This document shows positions 8,737 to 18,052 of a stretch of 64,000 bases of DNA, piece after piece. The stretch is taken from the NCBI RefSeq assembly GCF_003443675.1, contig NZ_CP031963.1, forward strand, positions 2,813,501 through 2,877,500, written 5' to 3'. Source of the stretch: Aquimarina sp. BL5. GTDB lineage: Bacteria > Bacteroidota > Bacteroidia > Flavobacteriales > Flavobacteriaceae. A program made the position numbers and the translations under genes. The notes under the pieces were generated by a model, which saw only the letters and a list, made by a program, of their open reading frames with translations, was not told the origin of the DNA and searched no databases. Each line of letters starts with the position of its first letter. Positions within the stretch are counted from its first letter, which is position 1.

Positions 8737-9903
8737 ATGAAAAAGATACTTATCATATTATCTGTATTTCTTCTTATCGTTTCTTGTGGGCAAGAAGGCG
8801 GAAAATCTATAGAAAAAGTCATTGAAAAAGGTGATTTAACAGCTATTAGAGCTAAAAGAAGTGAAGTTGTTGCAGAGCAGCAAGCCGTTGCTGATAAATT
8901 AAAACTATTAGATCAAGCAATTGCATCATTGGATACCATCAAAAAACTTCCGTTGGTTACCACGATACGCGCAAAAGACACTTTGTTTACTCATTATTTA
9001 GAATTACAAGGAAGTGTAGAAACTAAAAAGAATATTGTTTTATATCCAGAAACTTCTGGAACACTACTAAAAGTATTGGTCAAAGAAGGACAACGTGTTT
9101 CTAAAGGACAAACATTAGCTAGAATTGATGATGGTGGTCTTAGCCAACAAGTAGCTCAAATGGAAGTTCAGGCAGAATTAGCTAAAACTACTTATGAGCG
9201 TCAGAAAAAATTATGGGAACAAAAAATAGGTTCTGAAATTCAATACTTACAAGCAAAAACGAATTACGAATCTTCAAAAAATGGGGTTAATCAGATGAAA
9301 CAACAATTAGCCAGATCTGTTGTAACTGCACCTTTTTCTGGAATTGTTGATGATGTCATTGCTGAGCAAGGAAGTGTAGTCGCTCCTGGGCAAACAGAAT
9401 TGATTCGTATTGTTAACCTAAATGACATGTATATTGAGATAGAAGTTCCTGAAAATTACATCTCTAGTATTGTAAAAGGAAAAGAAGCAAAAGTTCATTT
9501 TCCAATACTTGGAACAACTATCGACACGAAAATCCGACAAGTTGGTAATTATATAAATCCTAATAATCGTTCATTTACAGTTGAAGTAGCTGTACCAAAT
9601 AAAGATGGTGTTATTAAACCTAATCTTACTGCCAAAGTAAAAATCAATGATTACACCAGCGTAAAAGCAATTCTGATCCCACAAAGTATCATCTCAGAAA
9701 ACTCTGAAGGAGATCAGTACGCATATGTTACTTCTGAAAAAAACACTAACAATATTGCAGAAGCAAAACGTACTATTGTAAAAACTGGAAAAACACAAGG
9801 GGATTTTATTGAAATCCTTGAGGGTATTAACAATGGCGACGCTATCATAAGTGAAGGAGCCAGAAGTGTTAAAGATGGTCAAAAAGTCGAAATCATAAAC
9901 TAA
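8737..9903 (+). CDS. RND efflux periplasmic adaptor (membrane fusion protein), lipoprotein
   Basis: 388 residues. The lipoprotein signal MKKILIILSVFLLIVSC places the lipidated Cys at 17, so the adaptor is anchored in the inner membrane. Order of parts: a coiled coil just after the anchor (about 45-65), a first half-lipoyl motif (GTLLKVLVKEGQRVSKGQTLARID), a long alpha-hairpin (about 130-190, QVAQMEVQAELAKTTYERQKKLWEQ), the second half-lipoyl motif (VTAPFSGIVDDVIAEQGSVVAPGQ), a beta-barrel and a membrane-proximal domain. This is the HlyD/AcrA-type layout that bridges TolC and the pump. It lies 9 bases after the tolC gene and 6 bases before the pump gene. Confidence 0.94.
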   Translation: MKKILIILSVFLLIVSCGQEGGKSIEKVIEKGDLTAIRAKRSEVVAEQQAVADKLKLLDQAIASLDTIKKLPLVTTIRAKDTLFTHYLELQGSVETKKNIVLYPETSGTLLKVLVKEGQRVSKGQTLARIDDGGLSQQVAQMEVQAELAKTTYERQKKLWEQKIGSEIQYLQAKTNYESSKNGVNQMKQQLARSVVTAPFSGIVDDVIAEQGSVVAPGQTELIRIVNLNDMYIEIEVPENYISSIVKGKEAKVHFPILGTTIDTKIRQVGNYINPNNRSFTVEVAVPNKDGVIKPNLTAKVKINDYTSVKAILIPQSIISENSEGDQYAYVTSEKNTNNIAEAKRTIVKTGKTQGDFIEILEGINNGDAIISEGARSVKDGQKVEIIN

Positions 9904-9909
9904 AATCCT

Positions 9910-12900
9910 ATGGAAGTTAAAAAGAAAAAAGTAGATAAGGAGTTTAGATTATCATCTTGGGCGATAGATAATCCTACTACAATCTATGTAATGATTGGTA
10001 TATTCCTGGTTTTAGGGTTATCAGCATACTTTTCTATGCCTAGAGAAAATTTTCCTGAGATCAACGAAACTAAAATTTATATTAGTGTTCCATATCCGGG
10101 AAATACTGCAGAAGATATAGAGCGATTGATTGTTGATCCATTAGAAGATAAACTAAAAAACCTTGGAGGTGTTGTAGAAATCGTATCCACATCACAGGAA
10201 GATTATGGAATCATAACAGTAGAGTTCGAAGAAAAATTTACCGTAGCGCAAGCAAAACAAAAGGTTAAGGATGAGGTAGATTCTGAAAAATCCAATGAAG
10301 ATTGGCCGACATTTAATGGAGCCAAGGTAGAACCTAATGTTTTTGATTTGAGTATCTCTGAAGAAACTCCAATAATGAACATCAATATTACTGGAGATTA
10401 TCCAGTTGATAAACTCAAGTTGTTTGGAGAATATCTCGAGGATGAAATTGAAGATCTAAAAGAGATCAAAGGCGTAGATATTAGAGGTGCACAGGAAAAA
10501 GAAGTAGAAGTAGCTGTTGATATCTATAAAATGATGGCTGCAAAAGTGAGTTTTGACGATGTACTGAATACTATCAGAAATGGTAACATTACCATGTCTG
10601 CCGGAAATATGATTACCAGTGGACAACGAAGAACTATTAGAATTCTTGGAGAAATCGATCAACCATCAGAATTAGATAATTTTGTAGTAAAATCCCAAGA
10701 TGGAGCTGTGTATTTACGAGATATAGCAAAAGTAACTTTTAAAGAAGAAGATCGAACAACTTATGCCAGAGAATTTGGTGATAATGTAGTGATGTTAGAA
10801 GTAAAGAAACGTTCTGGAAAAAACATGGTAGAAGCCGCAGATAAAATCTTGAAAATCGTTGCTGATGCCGAGGAAAATGTATTCCCAACCGATCTAAACA
10901 TAAGTATCGCAAACGACCAGTCATCTAAAACTATTAACCAGGTAGATGACTTGGTTAACAATATCATCTTTGGAATCATTTTGGTCGTAGGTGTTCTAAT
11001 GTTCTTTTTAGGGTTTAGAAACGCATTATTTGTTGGATTTGCCATACCTATGTCCATGTTTATGTCTTTTATGATCCTATCTTTATTAGGATATACCATG
11101 AATACTATGATCCTATTTGGATTGATAATGGGATTAGGGATGCTGGTAGATAATGGTATTGTGGTTGTAGAAAATGTGTATCGACTAATGGAAGAAGAGG
11201 GAATGTCTCGCATTGAAGCTGCTAAAAAAGGTATCAGTGAGATTGCATTCCCAATCATAATCTCTACATTAACTACTGTGGCCGCTTTCGTTCCGCTAGC
11301 ATTATGGCCAGGCGTAATGGGGCAGTTCATGAAATATTTTCCAATAACGCTTTCTGTAGTATTAGGTTCCTCATTATTTGTTGCAATATTCATCAACTCT
11401 ATGTTAGTCTCACGATTCATGGAGATTGGCGAAAAAGTATTAACCTTAAAGCAATTAATTAGAGTAACTCTTATACTTGGTGGATTCGGAATTTTTATTC
11501 TAATTGTTGGAGGTGCAGCGAGAGGACTTGGTACTTTAATGATCTTTACGGCGATTATGTTCTGGATTTATAAATACTTGTTAAAAGGTGCTGCAAATTT
11601 TTTCCAAAGACGAATTTTAACCTGGTTAGAGAATAGTTATCAAAGATTTTTATCTTTTGCATTAAAGGGATGGAGACCTACAATGTTCTTTTTAGGAACA
11701 TTTGCTTTCCTCATTGTTGTATTTATGATGTTTGGTGCATCTGTAGGAAGTCAGCGCACTAAAATCGAATTTTTTCCAGATAACACTCCTAATCAGATTA
11801 TTGTTTATATAGAATATCCACAAGGAACAGATATTGATAAAACTAATAGGATTACTAAAGAAATTGAAAACCGTGTATATGCCATCATAAATGATCAGGA
11901 ATATATTGAAGGTGAAGATTATAACTTTCTGGTAGAAGCTGCTGTATCTCAGGTAGGAGAAGGTGCCGGAAATCCCTTAACAGACGGAGGTAGCAGTGCA
12001 GAAATGCCACATCGTGCAAAAATTATTGCCGCGATGAGAGAATACAAATTCAGAAACGGAAAAGATTCTGAAGTACTTAGACAAAAAGTACAAGATGCCT
12101 TAAAAGGAATTTATCCCGGAGTTGCTATTTCCGTAGAAAAAGATGCTGTAGGTCCACCAGCTGGATATCCTATAAACATCGAAATCGAAGGAAAGGACTA
12201 TGATGAATTGATTAATGTAGCAGAACGTATGCGAAACTTCATCAATGAAAAGAATATTCCGGGTATCGAAGAACTAAAAATAGATGTAAACAAAGGAAAA
12301 CCTGCAATGCAAGTAGCGGTTGATCGCCAAAAAGCTGGAGAACTAGGAGTAGCAGCAGGTCAAGTAGGAAATCAATTACGTCGTTCTATTTTTGGTGAAA
12401 AAGCTGGTGTTTACAAAAAAGAAGGAGAAGACTACGATATATATGTCCGTTTTGATAAAAATGATCGTTATAATACCAGTGCTTTATTCAATCAAAATAT
12501 TACGTTTAGAGATCAGGCAACCGGTAGACTTAAAGAGATTCCTGTTTCCGCTGTTGCTTCTAAAAAGAACACCTCTTCTTTTAGTGCCGTGAAGCACAAA
12601 GATACTAAAAGAGTAGTAACGGTGTATTCTGGATTACAACCTGGCTATACAGATGCTGGAGCTATTGTAGCTCAAATTCAAACCGAAATGGCTAGTTTTA
12701 CCGATTTACCCAGAGGTGTAAAAATTGATTATACTGGTCAAATTGAAGAACAAGGTAAACAGATGTCTTTCTTAATGGGTGCTTTCTTCGCTGGACTAGG
12801 ATTAATAATGCTAATATTGATTTTTCAGTTTAGCTCCATCTCAAAACCCACCATTATAATGCTTGCCATATTCCTTAGCTTTATTGGGGTTTTTGGCGGT

Positions 12901-13452
12901 ATATTAATCACAGGGGCTCCTTTCGTAATTATGATGACCATGATGGGGATTATCTCTCTTGCTGGGATTGTAGTAAATAATGGTGTAGTATTACTGGATT
13001 ACACACAATTATTGATCGATCGTAAGAAGGGAGAACTTAATGTTCCCGAGAAAGAATTACTACCAAATGATGAAGTGATGAAATTAATAGTAAAAGGAGG
13101 TAGAGCCCGTCTTAGACCTGTAATTTTAACAGCTATTACAACAGTATTAGGTTTGATACCATTAGCGGTTGGATTTAATATTGATTTCTTCTCTTTATTT
13201 TCTTCGTTTGATCCAAAAATTTATATAGGTGGAGATAATGTAATTTTCTGGGGACCATTGGCTTGGGCAGTTATTTATGGATTGATCATCGCTACCTTCC
13301 TTACGCTTATTATTGTACCATGTTTATTCTTTATTGTACATAAAGTAAAAGCTAGATTTAGCGGAAAGAAAAGCGCAAATACTATAATAATTAATGATCA
13401 AGATTTTGAAAGTGATGGAAATACTGAGGTTCCTGTACCTTCAGCCACATAA
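9910..13452 (+). CDS. RND (AcrB/HAE1-type) efflux pump, inner-membrane permease
   Basis: 1180 residues, somewhat longer than the usual 1030-1050. It shows the RND pattern of a first transmembrane helix (ATTIYVMIGIFLVLG region), a large periplasmic loop, helices TM2-6, a second periplasmic loop and TM8-12. The membrane proton-relay site in TM4 reads GMLVDNGIVVVENVYR: Asp414 is present, but the second Asp of the usual Asp-Asp pair is Asn415. The symmetric TM10 site reads GIVVNNGVVLLDYTQ. An extra hydrophobic stretch around residues 500-545 and a C-terminal polar tail add to the length. It uses the proton gradient to export drugs, dyes or other hydrophobic compounds through the adaptor and TolC. 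It is the last gene of the operon and is followed by a strong terminator. Confidence 0.95.
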   Translation: MEVKKKKVDKEFRLSSWAIDNPTTIYVMIGIFLVLGLSAYFSMPRENFPEINETKIYISVPYPGNTAEDIERLIVDPLEDKLKNLGGVVEIVSTSQEDYGIITVEFEEKFTVAQAKQKVKDEVDSEKSNEDWPTFNGAKVEPNVFDLSISEETPIMNINITGDYPVDKLKLFGEYLEDEIEDLKEIKGVDIRGAQEKEVEVAVDIYKMMAAKVSFDDVLNTIRNGNITMSAGNMITSGQRRTIRILGEIDQPSELDNFVVKSQDGAVYLRDIAKVTFKEEDRTTYAREFGDNVVMLEVKKRSGKNMVEAADKILKIVADAEENVFPTDLNISIANDQSSKTINQVDDLVNNIIFGIILVVGVLMFFLGFRNALFVGFAIPMSMFMSFMILSLLGYTMNTMILFGLIMGLGMLVDNGIVVVENVYRLMEEEGMSRIEAAKKGISEIAFPIIISTLTTVAAFVPLALWPGVMGQFMKYFPITLSVVLGSSLFVAIFINSMLVSRFMEIGEKVLTLKQLIRVTLILGGFGIFILIVGGAARGLGTLMIFTAIMFWIYKYLLKGAANFFQRRILTWLENSYQRFLSFALKGWRPTMFFLGTFAFLIVVFMMFGASVGSQRTKIEFFPDNTPNQIIVYIEYPQGTDIDKTNRITKEIENRVYAIINDQEYIEGEDYNFLVEAAVSQVGEGAGNPLTDGGSSAEMPHRAKIIAAMREYKFRNGKDSEVLRQKVQDALKGIYPGVAISVEKDAVGPPAGYPINIEIEGKDYDELINVAERMRNFINEKNIPGIEELKIDVNKGKPAMQVAVDRQKAGELGVAAGQVGNQLRRSIFGEKAGVYKKEGEDYDIYVRFDKNDRYNTSALFNQNITFRDQATGRLKEIPVSAVASKKNTSSFSAVKHKDTKRVVTVYSGLQPGYTDAGAIVAQIQTEMASFTDLPRGVKIDYTGQIEEQGKQMSFLMGAFFAGLGLIMLILIFQFSSISKPTIIMLAIFLSFIGVFGGILITGAPFVIMMTMMGIISLAGIVVNNGVVLLDYTQLLIDRKKGELNVPEKELLPNDEVMKLIVKGGRARLRPVILTAITTVLGLIPLAVGFNIDFFSLFSSFDPKIYIGGDNVIFWGPLAWAVIYGLIIATFLTLIIVPCLFFIVHKVKARFSGKKSANTIIINDQDFESDGNTEVPVPSAT

Positions 13453-13475
13453 TTGAGAAAACCTAATTGTACCAA

Positions 13476-13502
13476 AAAACGCCGCAAAATTTGCGGCGTT
13501 TT
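13476..13502. terminator. Bidirectional intrinsic terminator between the pump and SusD genes
   Basis: AAAACGCCGCAAA pairs with TTTGCGGCGTTTT around a single central A, giving a 13-bp GC-core stem flanked by A and T runs on both sides. It lies 24 bases after the RND gene stop and 25 bases after the convergent SusD stop, so it can end transcription from both. Confidence 0.85.
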
Positions 13503-13526
13503 CTACTACTCAACATATTATTATGT

Positions 13527-14867
13527 TTATAGGTTTTCTGATAATGGTATTGGTAAAACATTAAACACCTGATCACCAGCTCTATCAATAGGCAAAGTAT
13601 TAGACAATCCATATCGTCTAAGATCAAACATTCTATGGTTTTCTGACCATAAAGAATAACGTCTCTGATTTAAAAGTTCAGTTGTTAAATCTGCTGTATT
13701 TTGTAAACCTGCATAATCTGCTAAACCAGCAGCATTACGAATTACATTAAGCGCATCCTCAGCATCTTGTAAGTTATTCGCTAATATACTTGCTTCGGCG
13801 TAAACTAAAATTAACTCTTCATTTCTAATAATATCAATATCAGATATATTAGAGACATATAACCTTGTCTCATTAGTTCCTGTTAGTCCATCCTGAATAC
13901 TTGGATCCGGTCTAACCGCAGTCTTCGTAGTCACTCTTGTATCACCAGCTTCTGCTTCATTAATCCAACTATCGTGTACAATAATTTGATCTCCATTATT
14001 AGGTTCTGCTGCAGAGACTGATGCAACTCTAAAAACAGGATTTGCTCGATCTCCTCCACCGCCTAATCCAAAAACATACTTCGGACCTAAATCCAAATCA
14101 CCTGAAAGACTAAAATACGAAGCATTCAATGCTGCTAAGGCTGTAGTTCCATCGCCATCATAAACTGCTGCAACTGATGATATTGCTCTATTAAACTGAG
14201 CAAATGTTGTTGGTGTATTAAAACCATCATAACCACTACTTAAAGAAAATGCAAATGATGATCCAGCAGCACTTAAATCTGTATTCGCTTCATTCAATAA
14301 ATTCCTGACAAATGTTAATACTTCTCCGATTTCAAGAAGAGGTCCCAAGTTATTTGGATCAGCTACATCTACTCTAGCCATTCCATAAGACTTCAAAATT
14401 TGAATTAATTCATAAGCTATTATTGTCTTAGCGAATCCTAAATAACCATTTCTTTCCGCATCTGTAACTGTACTAGTATTGCTTGCTGCATCTATTAAAA
14501 TATTAGCATTTTTAATACATCTATAGCTCCCGTTCCATTGAGAAGTACTATAAAAAGAGTTATTATCAAGAGTTATTCCTTCTTTACCTAACAAATCCCC
14601 AGTATTTCTAGGATCTGCATCAAACAAATACAATTCTCTTGCCATAGTTCCACTTGCTGTGACATCTACTCCTAAACCATTTCTGGTTGTAGACTCCACA
14701 CCTACTGCTAATTCATTTAATTGAGCAACAGTAGCATTAGCAAGAACTCCTCCAACACTAGGACCATTAGGATCAACTACCTCATCTATCGAACAAGAAG
14801 TAGTTACAAAAGCGAAAAGGAATAATACAATTACATACCTAGTCGCGATTTTAAATATATTTTTCAT
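13527..14867 (-). CDS. SusD/RagB-family glycan- or nutrient-binding lipoprotein
   Basis: 446 residues from the ATG at 14867 (MKNIFKIATRY). The frame is open 8 codons further upstream, but that ATG lacks the basic-hydrophobic signal start, and a purine-rich RBS (AGAAAGAAG) precedes the chosen one. The lipobox FVTTSC makes Cys25 the anchor. The mature protein has the SusD helical scaffold (TPR-like; GYLGFAKTIIAYELIQILK, EELILVYAEASILAN) and the C-terminal family segment NQRRYSLWSENHRMFDLRRYGL. It caps the TonB-dependent SusC partner, whose gene is directly upstream and overlaps the signal region spacing by only 11 bases. No hydrolase gene is in the operon, so the ligand is unknown. Peptides or glycans are both possible for this RagB-like variant. 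Confidence 0.9.
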   Translation of the reverse strand: MKNIFKIATRYVIVLFLFAFVTTSCSIDEVVDPNGPSVGGVLANATVAQLNELAVGVESTTRNGLGVDVTASGTMARELYLFDADPRNTGDLLGKEGITLDNNSFYSTSQWNGSYRCIKNANILIDAASNTSTVTDAERNGYLGFAKTIIAYELIQILKSYGMARVDVADPNNLGPLLEIGEVLTFVRNLLNEANTDLSAAGSSFAFSLSSGYDGFNTPTTFAQFNRAISSVAAVYDGDGTTALAALNASYFSLSGDLDLGPKYVFGLGGGGDRANPVFRVASVSAAEPNNGDQIIVHDSWINEAEAGDTRVTTKTAVRPDPSIQDGLTGTNETRLYVSNISDIDIIRNEELILVYAEASILANNLQDAEDALNVIRNAAGLADYAGLQNTADLTTELLNQRRYSLWSENHRMFDLRRYGLSNTLPIDRAGDQVFNVLPIPLSENL

Positions 14868-14877
14868 CTTCTTTCTA

Positions 14878-17808
14878 TTAAAAATTAACATTTAAATGCA
14901 AGTAAAATTGTTGCGAACTTGGGAATGGAGTTACCTCGATACCACTAGACAGACCTGCTCCACCATTTACGGAAACTTCTGGATCATAACTACTATAATC
15001 AGTGATCGTAAATAAATTTCTTCCAGACAACCCAAGTTTAATATCACTTACAGTATCTCCAAAAAGTGACTTAATATTATCCGACGAAATACGGTAATAA
15101 ATTGCAGCTTCTCTTAATCTTACATAACCTGCAGGTTCAACAAAACGTTCTGCATTTGCAGGAGTTGCTAAACGAGCCTGCCCTTCTGGAGTTTCTAAAT
15201 CAGGACTTGTTCCTCCTAAATCGGTAAGGAATCTAGACAAATTTAAGTTATCTCCACCTTTTTTCCACTGTAATAAGAATGAAACATCCCATTGTTTAAA
15301 TAAGGTAAGCTGATTATTAAAAGCCATTTGAAAATCTGGTTCTACGTTTCCTACTTGAGTAAGAGTCCCATCAATATTACCCACTAACTGTGTTACAGGC
15401 TGACCTTCTTCTATAAAGAATGTACCCAATCCAGTTCCAAATCCAGCACCTGGTTGTGCAAAAGCAGGTACATCTAATCTCGTTACTTCGGATCTATTCA
15501 AGTAAAACTGAATCCCAGTATTCCAATAAAAATTATCTGAATCAAGTACATCTGCTCTTAAAGCTAATTCGACACCTTCATTCTTTAAGTCCGCTAAGTT
15601 GGTAGTCTCTGTAGTAAAACCAGATGATGCTGGTAAAGATCTCGATAAGATCAAATCCTTAACATTCTTATTATAATACGTTGCTTCCAAAGAAACTCTA
15701 CTATTCAAAAATCCAAGATCAAAACCAACCTCGAATTCGCTAGCTGTTTCTGGCTCAACGTCAGGATCTCCATTAAGACCAGCAACAGATGAACCTCCGT
15801 TTCCTCCAATATTAGAAGAACCTAAACTTGTAAAAGTTGCACCAAAAGCAGCTGGATTTCCAGTCTCACCATAGGCAGCTCTTAACTTTAACTGGTTCAT
15901 TGCTTCTATATTCCAAAAGTCAAAACTAGAAACATTTACAGCTAAAGATGCTTTTGGAAATCCATAAAACTCATTTGGATCACCATTTCTAGAAGATTTA
16001 TCTAAACGGTACCCTAATGTTGCTATGAATTGATTTTTATAGTTAGCTTCTATTTGACCAAAATAACCAAAATCCTCTTCACTAGATAAAAACTGGTCAA
16101 TAACCTGGTTTACAGATTGATCAACATTAGTTTGACCAACGGATAAATCAGAACCTCTACTATTTACTAAATTAGCTTCTTGATCTAAGTATGTAATACC
16201 AAGTTGTGTTGTTAAATCTAGATCATCACCTAACATATCGTGATCCCAAATTGCAATAGCCTGAGCATTGATTTGAGTAAAATTATTTTTACCTTGAGAA
16301 ATAAATCCTTCTTGCCCACCTACTTGTGCTTGATGCTCCTTTGGAACAAAAACATAGGTTTCATTTGCTAAGTAATCTATACCTCCATTAATTAGGAATC
16401 GAACTCTATTTCTTTCATTCGTAAAGAGCTTTGTATTTAATTTAAATCCTTGGATGATTCTATTATTTGTATCTTCATTTTTTGCCTGATCCCTTACAAA
16501 TAATGGATTTCCTGGATAATTTGGGTTATTTGGGTAATTCCCATTAGCATCAGGAAATAAATTAACCCAAGGACGCGTAAATGCCAAGGTGTAACCATAA
16601 CTTAATCCACCTTCATTCTCATTACCTGTAAAACTTCTGCTTGAGTTACTTCTAACAAAGTTGGTAGTAGATGTAAAATCAAATACATCAGAAATCTTAT
16701 GATCAATATTTGCTCTTAAAGACAATCTATCGAATCCTGTATTTTTTATAATCCCTTCTTCATCACGAAAAGAACCACCTACATAAAACTGCGTTTTTTC
16801 ATTTCCTCCTGTTACATTTAATCTTGTATCGGTAATAAAACCTGTATTTCCATAAATTTCGTCTTCATAATCAATTAGACCTCCATTAGCTATAGCATCT
16901 TCAAACCTTTGTCGTTCTGTAGCATCAAATGTATCTTCTACTGATTGTGCTGTCCAAGGTCTAAGTCCTAGTCTATTTTGAATTACGGTAATTCCTGTGT
17001 CCTGACTAAAACTAATTTTAGTCCTTCCTCCTTTACCTCTTTTTGTTGTAATTATTACTACCCCAGCATTACCTCTTTGTCCATAAATGGCTGCAGCCGA
17101 AGATCCTTTTAAAACTTCAATATTCTCAATATCGTTTGGATCTAAATCCGCTAATCTATTTCCTGAATTCTCTTCATTTCCTCTGTTTCCTCCAGATGCA
17201 AAACGTAATCCAGATGGAATCTCTACGTTGTTTATATATACACCATCAACAATAATTAACGGTTGATTATTTCCATTAATAGAAGATATCCCTCTTAATC
17301 TTAATGCAAATCCTCCTCCAGGAGCACCAGAAGAAGCTGTTATATTTACCCCTGTCACTTTACCATATAGCGCTCCGTCTACAGTAGTTTGACTAGTATT
17401 ACCAACAAGCTCTTCTGAAGATACAGTAGAAACTGCATTTGCTAGATTCTTCCTTTTAATAGAAGAACCTAATCCGGTAACAACTATCTCATCTAATGCT
17501 TCTAATGACTCTTCTACCTGAATTGTAATTGCACCCGCATTATCAACGTTAACCTTTTTAGTAGTAAATCCGATAGAAAACACTCTCAATGTTACAGGAA
17601 GGTTACTGACAGTAAGTGAAAAATTACCATCAATATCACTTGCAGTTCCGTTACTAGTTCCGTCTTCCACAATGTTGATAAAAGGTACTCCTTCTCCAGT
17701 ACCTTCATTAATTACCTTTCCAGTAATTGTCTCTTGTGCCAATAGCACAACCGGAAAGAAAAACAAGAATAGCAAAAGCCCCTTGCTAATTTGTGATTTT
17801 TTTTTCAT
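14878..17808 (-). CDS. SusC/RagA-family TonB-dependent outer-membrane transporter
   Basis: 976 residues. Signal peptide (LLLFLFFFPVVLLAQE), then an N-terminal carboxypeptidase-D regulatory-like domain (TITGKVINEGTGEGVPFINIVEDG to about residue 105), the motif LDEIVVTGLGSSIKRKNLA that begins the plug, the plug (GKVTGVNITASSGAPGGGF, IYGQRGNAGVVIITTKRGKGG), and a 22-strand barrel ending in FYLHLNVNF with a terminal Phe. It imports an oligomeric nutrient with the SusD lipoprotein encoded just downstream, energised by TonB. It is the first gene of a two-gene minus-strand operon. Two overlapping palindromes lie 62-86 bases upstream of its start. Divergent aspS shares the intergenic region. Confidence 0.94.
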   Translation of the reverse strand: MKKKSQISKGLLLFLFFFPVVLLAQETITGKVINEGTGEGVPFINIVEDGTSNGTASDIDGNFSLTVSNLPVTLRVFSIGFTTKKVNVDNAGAITIQVEESLEALDEIVVTGLGSSIKRKNLANAVSTVSSEELVGNTSQTTVDGALYGKVTGVNITASSGAPGGGFALRLRGISSINGNNQPLIIVDGVYINNVEIPSGLRFASGGNRGNEENSGNRLADLDPNDIENIEVLKGSSAAAIYGQRGNAGVVIITTKRGKGGRTKISFSQDTGITVIQNRLGLRPWTAQSVEDTFDATERQRFEDAIANGGLIDYEDEIYGNTGFITDTRLNVTGGNEKTQFYVGGSFRDEEGIIKNTGFDRLSLRANIDHKISDVFDFTSTTNFVRSNSSRSFTGNENEGGLSYGYTLAFTRPWVNLFPDANGNYPNNPNYPGNPLFVRDQAKNEDTNNRIIQGFKLNTKLFTNERNRVRFLINGGIDYLANETYVFVPKEHQAQVGGQEGFISQGKNNFTQINAQAIAIWDHDMLGDDLDLTTQLGITYLDQEANLVNSRGSDLSVGQTNVDQSVNQVIDQFLSSEEDFGYFGQIEANYKNQFIATLGYRLDKSSRNGDPNEFYGFPKASLAVNVSSFDFWNIEAMNQLKLRAAYGETGNPAAFGATFTSLGSSNIGGNGGSSVAGLNGDPDVEPETASEFEVGFDLGFLNSRVSLEATYYNKNVKDLILSRSLPASSGFTTETTNLADLKNEGVELALRADVLDSDNFYWNTGIQFYLNRSEVTRLDVPAFAQPGAGFGTGLGTFFIEEGQPVTQLVGNIDGTLTQVGNVEPDFQMAFNNQLTLFKQWDVSFLLQWKKGGDNLNLSRFLTDLGGTSPDLETPEGQARLATPANAERFVEPAGYVRLREAAIYYRISSDNIKSLFGDTVSDIKLGLSGRNLFTITDYSSYDPEVSVNGGAGLSSGIEVTPFPSSQQFYLHLNVNF

Positions 17809-17869
17809 AATGATTTGTTTATAAGTTTGGCTAAATCTATTAAAACATTCTTACAAAAAAAAGTTAAAG

Positions 17870-17894
17870 CTAACATATGTTAGTTCCGAACTAA
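17870..17894. promoter_or_regulatory. Two overlapping palindromes upstream of the orphan susC
   Basis: CTAACATATGTTAG at 17870-17883 is a perfect 14-bp palindrome. TTAGTTC-C-GAACTAA at 17880-17894 is a second palindrome around one central base, sharing TTAG with the first. This gives three CTAA/TTAG half-sites in a row, 62-86 bases upstream of the susC ATG and about 160 bases from aspS. The arrangement looks like operator half-sites, but the protein is unknown. Confidence 0.5.
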
Positions 17895-18026
17895 TTGACT
17901 TTCAAATAAATATAAGTAAAAACCATAATATTTTTATAGTAAAACCATATTTTTTAAATTCCAAATTCATTTTAACTTAAGACCTTCATTTTCGCAAAAA
18001 CTCCATCTATTTAATATTAAACTTCT

Positions 18027-18034
18027 TATTTTTG
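18027..18034 (+). promoter_or_regulatory. Probable -7 element of aspS
   Basis: TATTTTTG matches TAnnTTTG exactly, 18 bases before the aspS ATG. No TTG block is visible at the usual -33 distance, so the -33 side is weak. Confidence 0.5.
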
Positions 18035-18052
18035 CAGCCTTAACAACTAGCT

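Noticed and set aside
10761..11420. 219-codon open frame on the minus strand inside the RND pump gene
   Set aside because: It lies fully inside a long, motif-rich plus-strand gene and has the composition of an antisense shadow, with no family motif or signal of its own.
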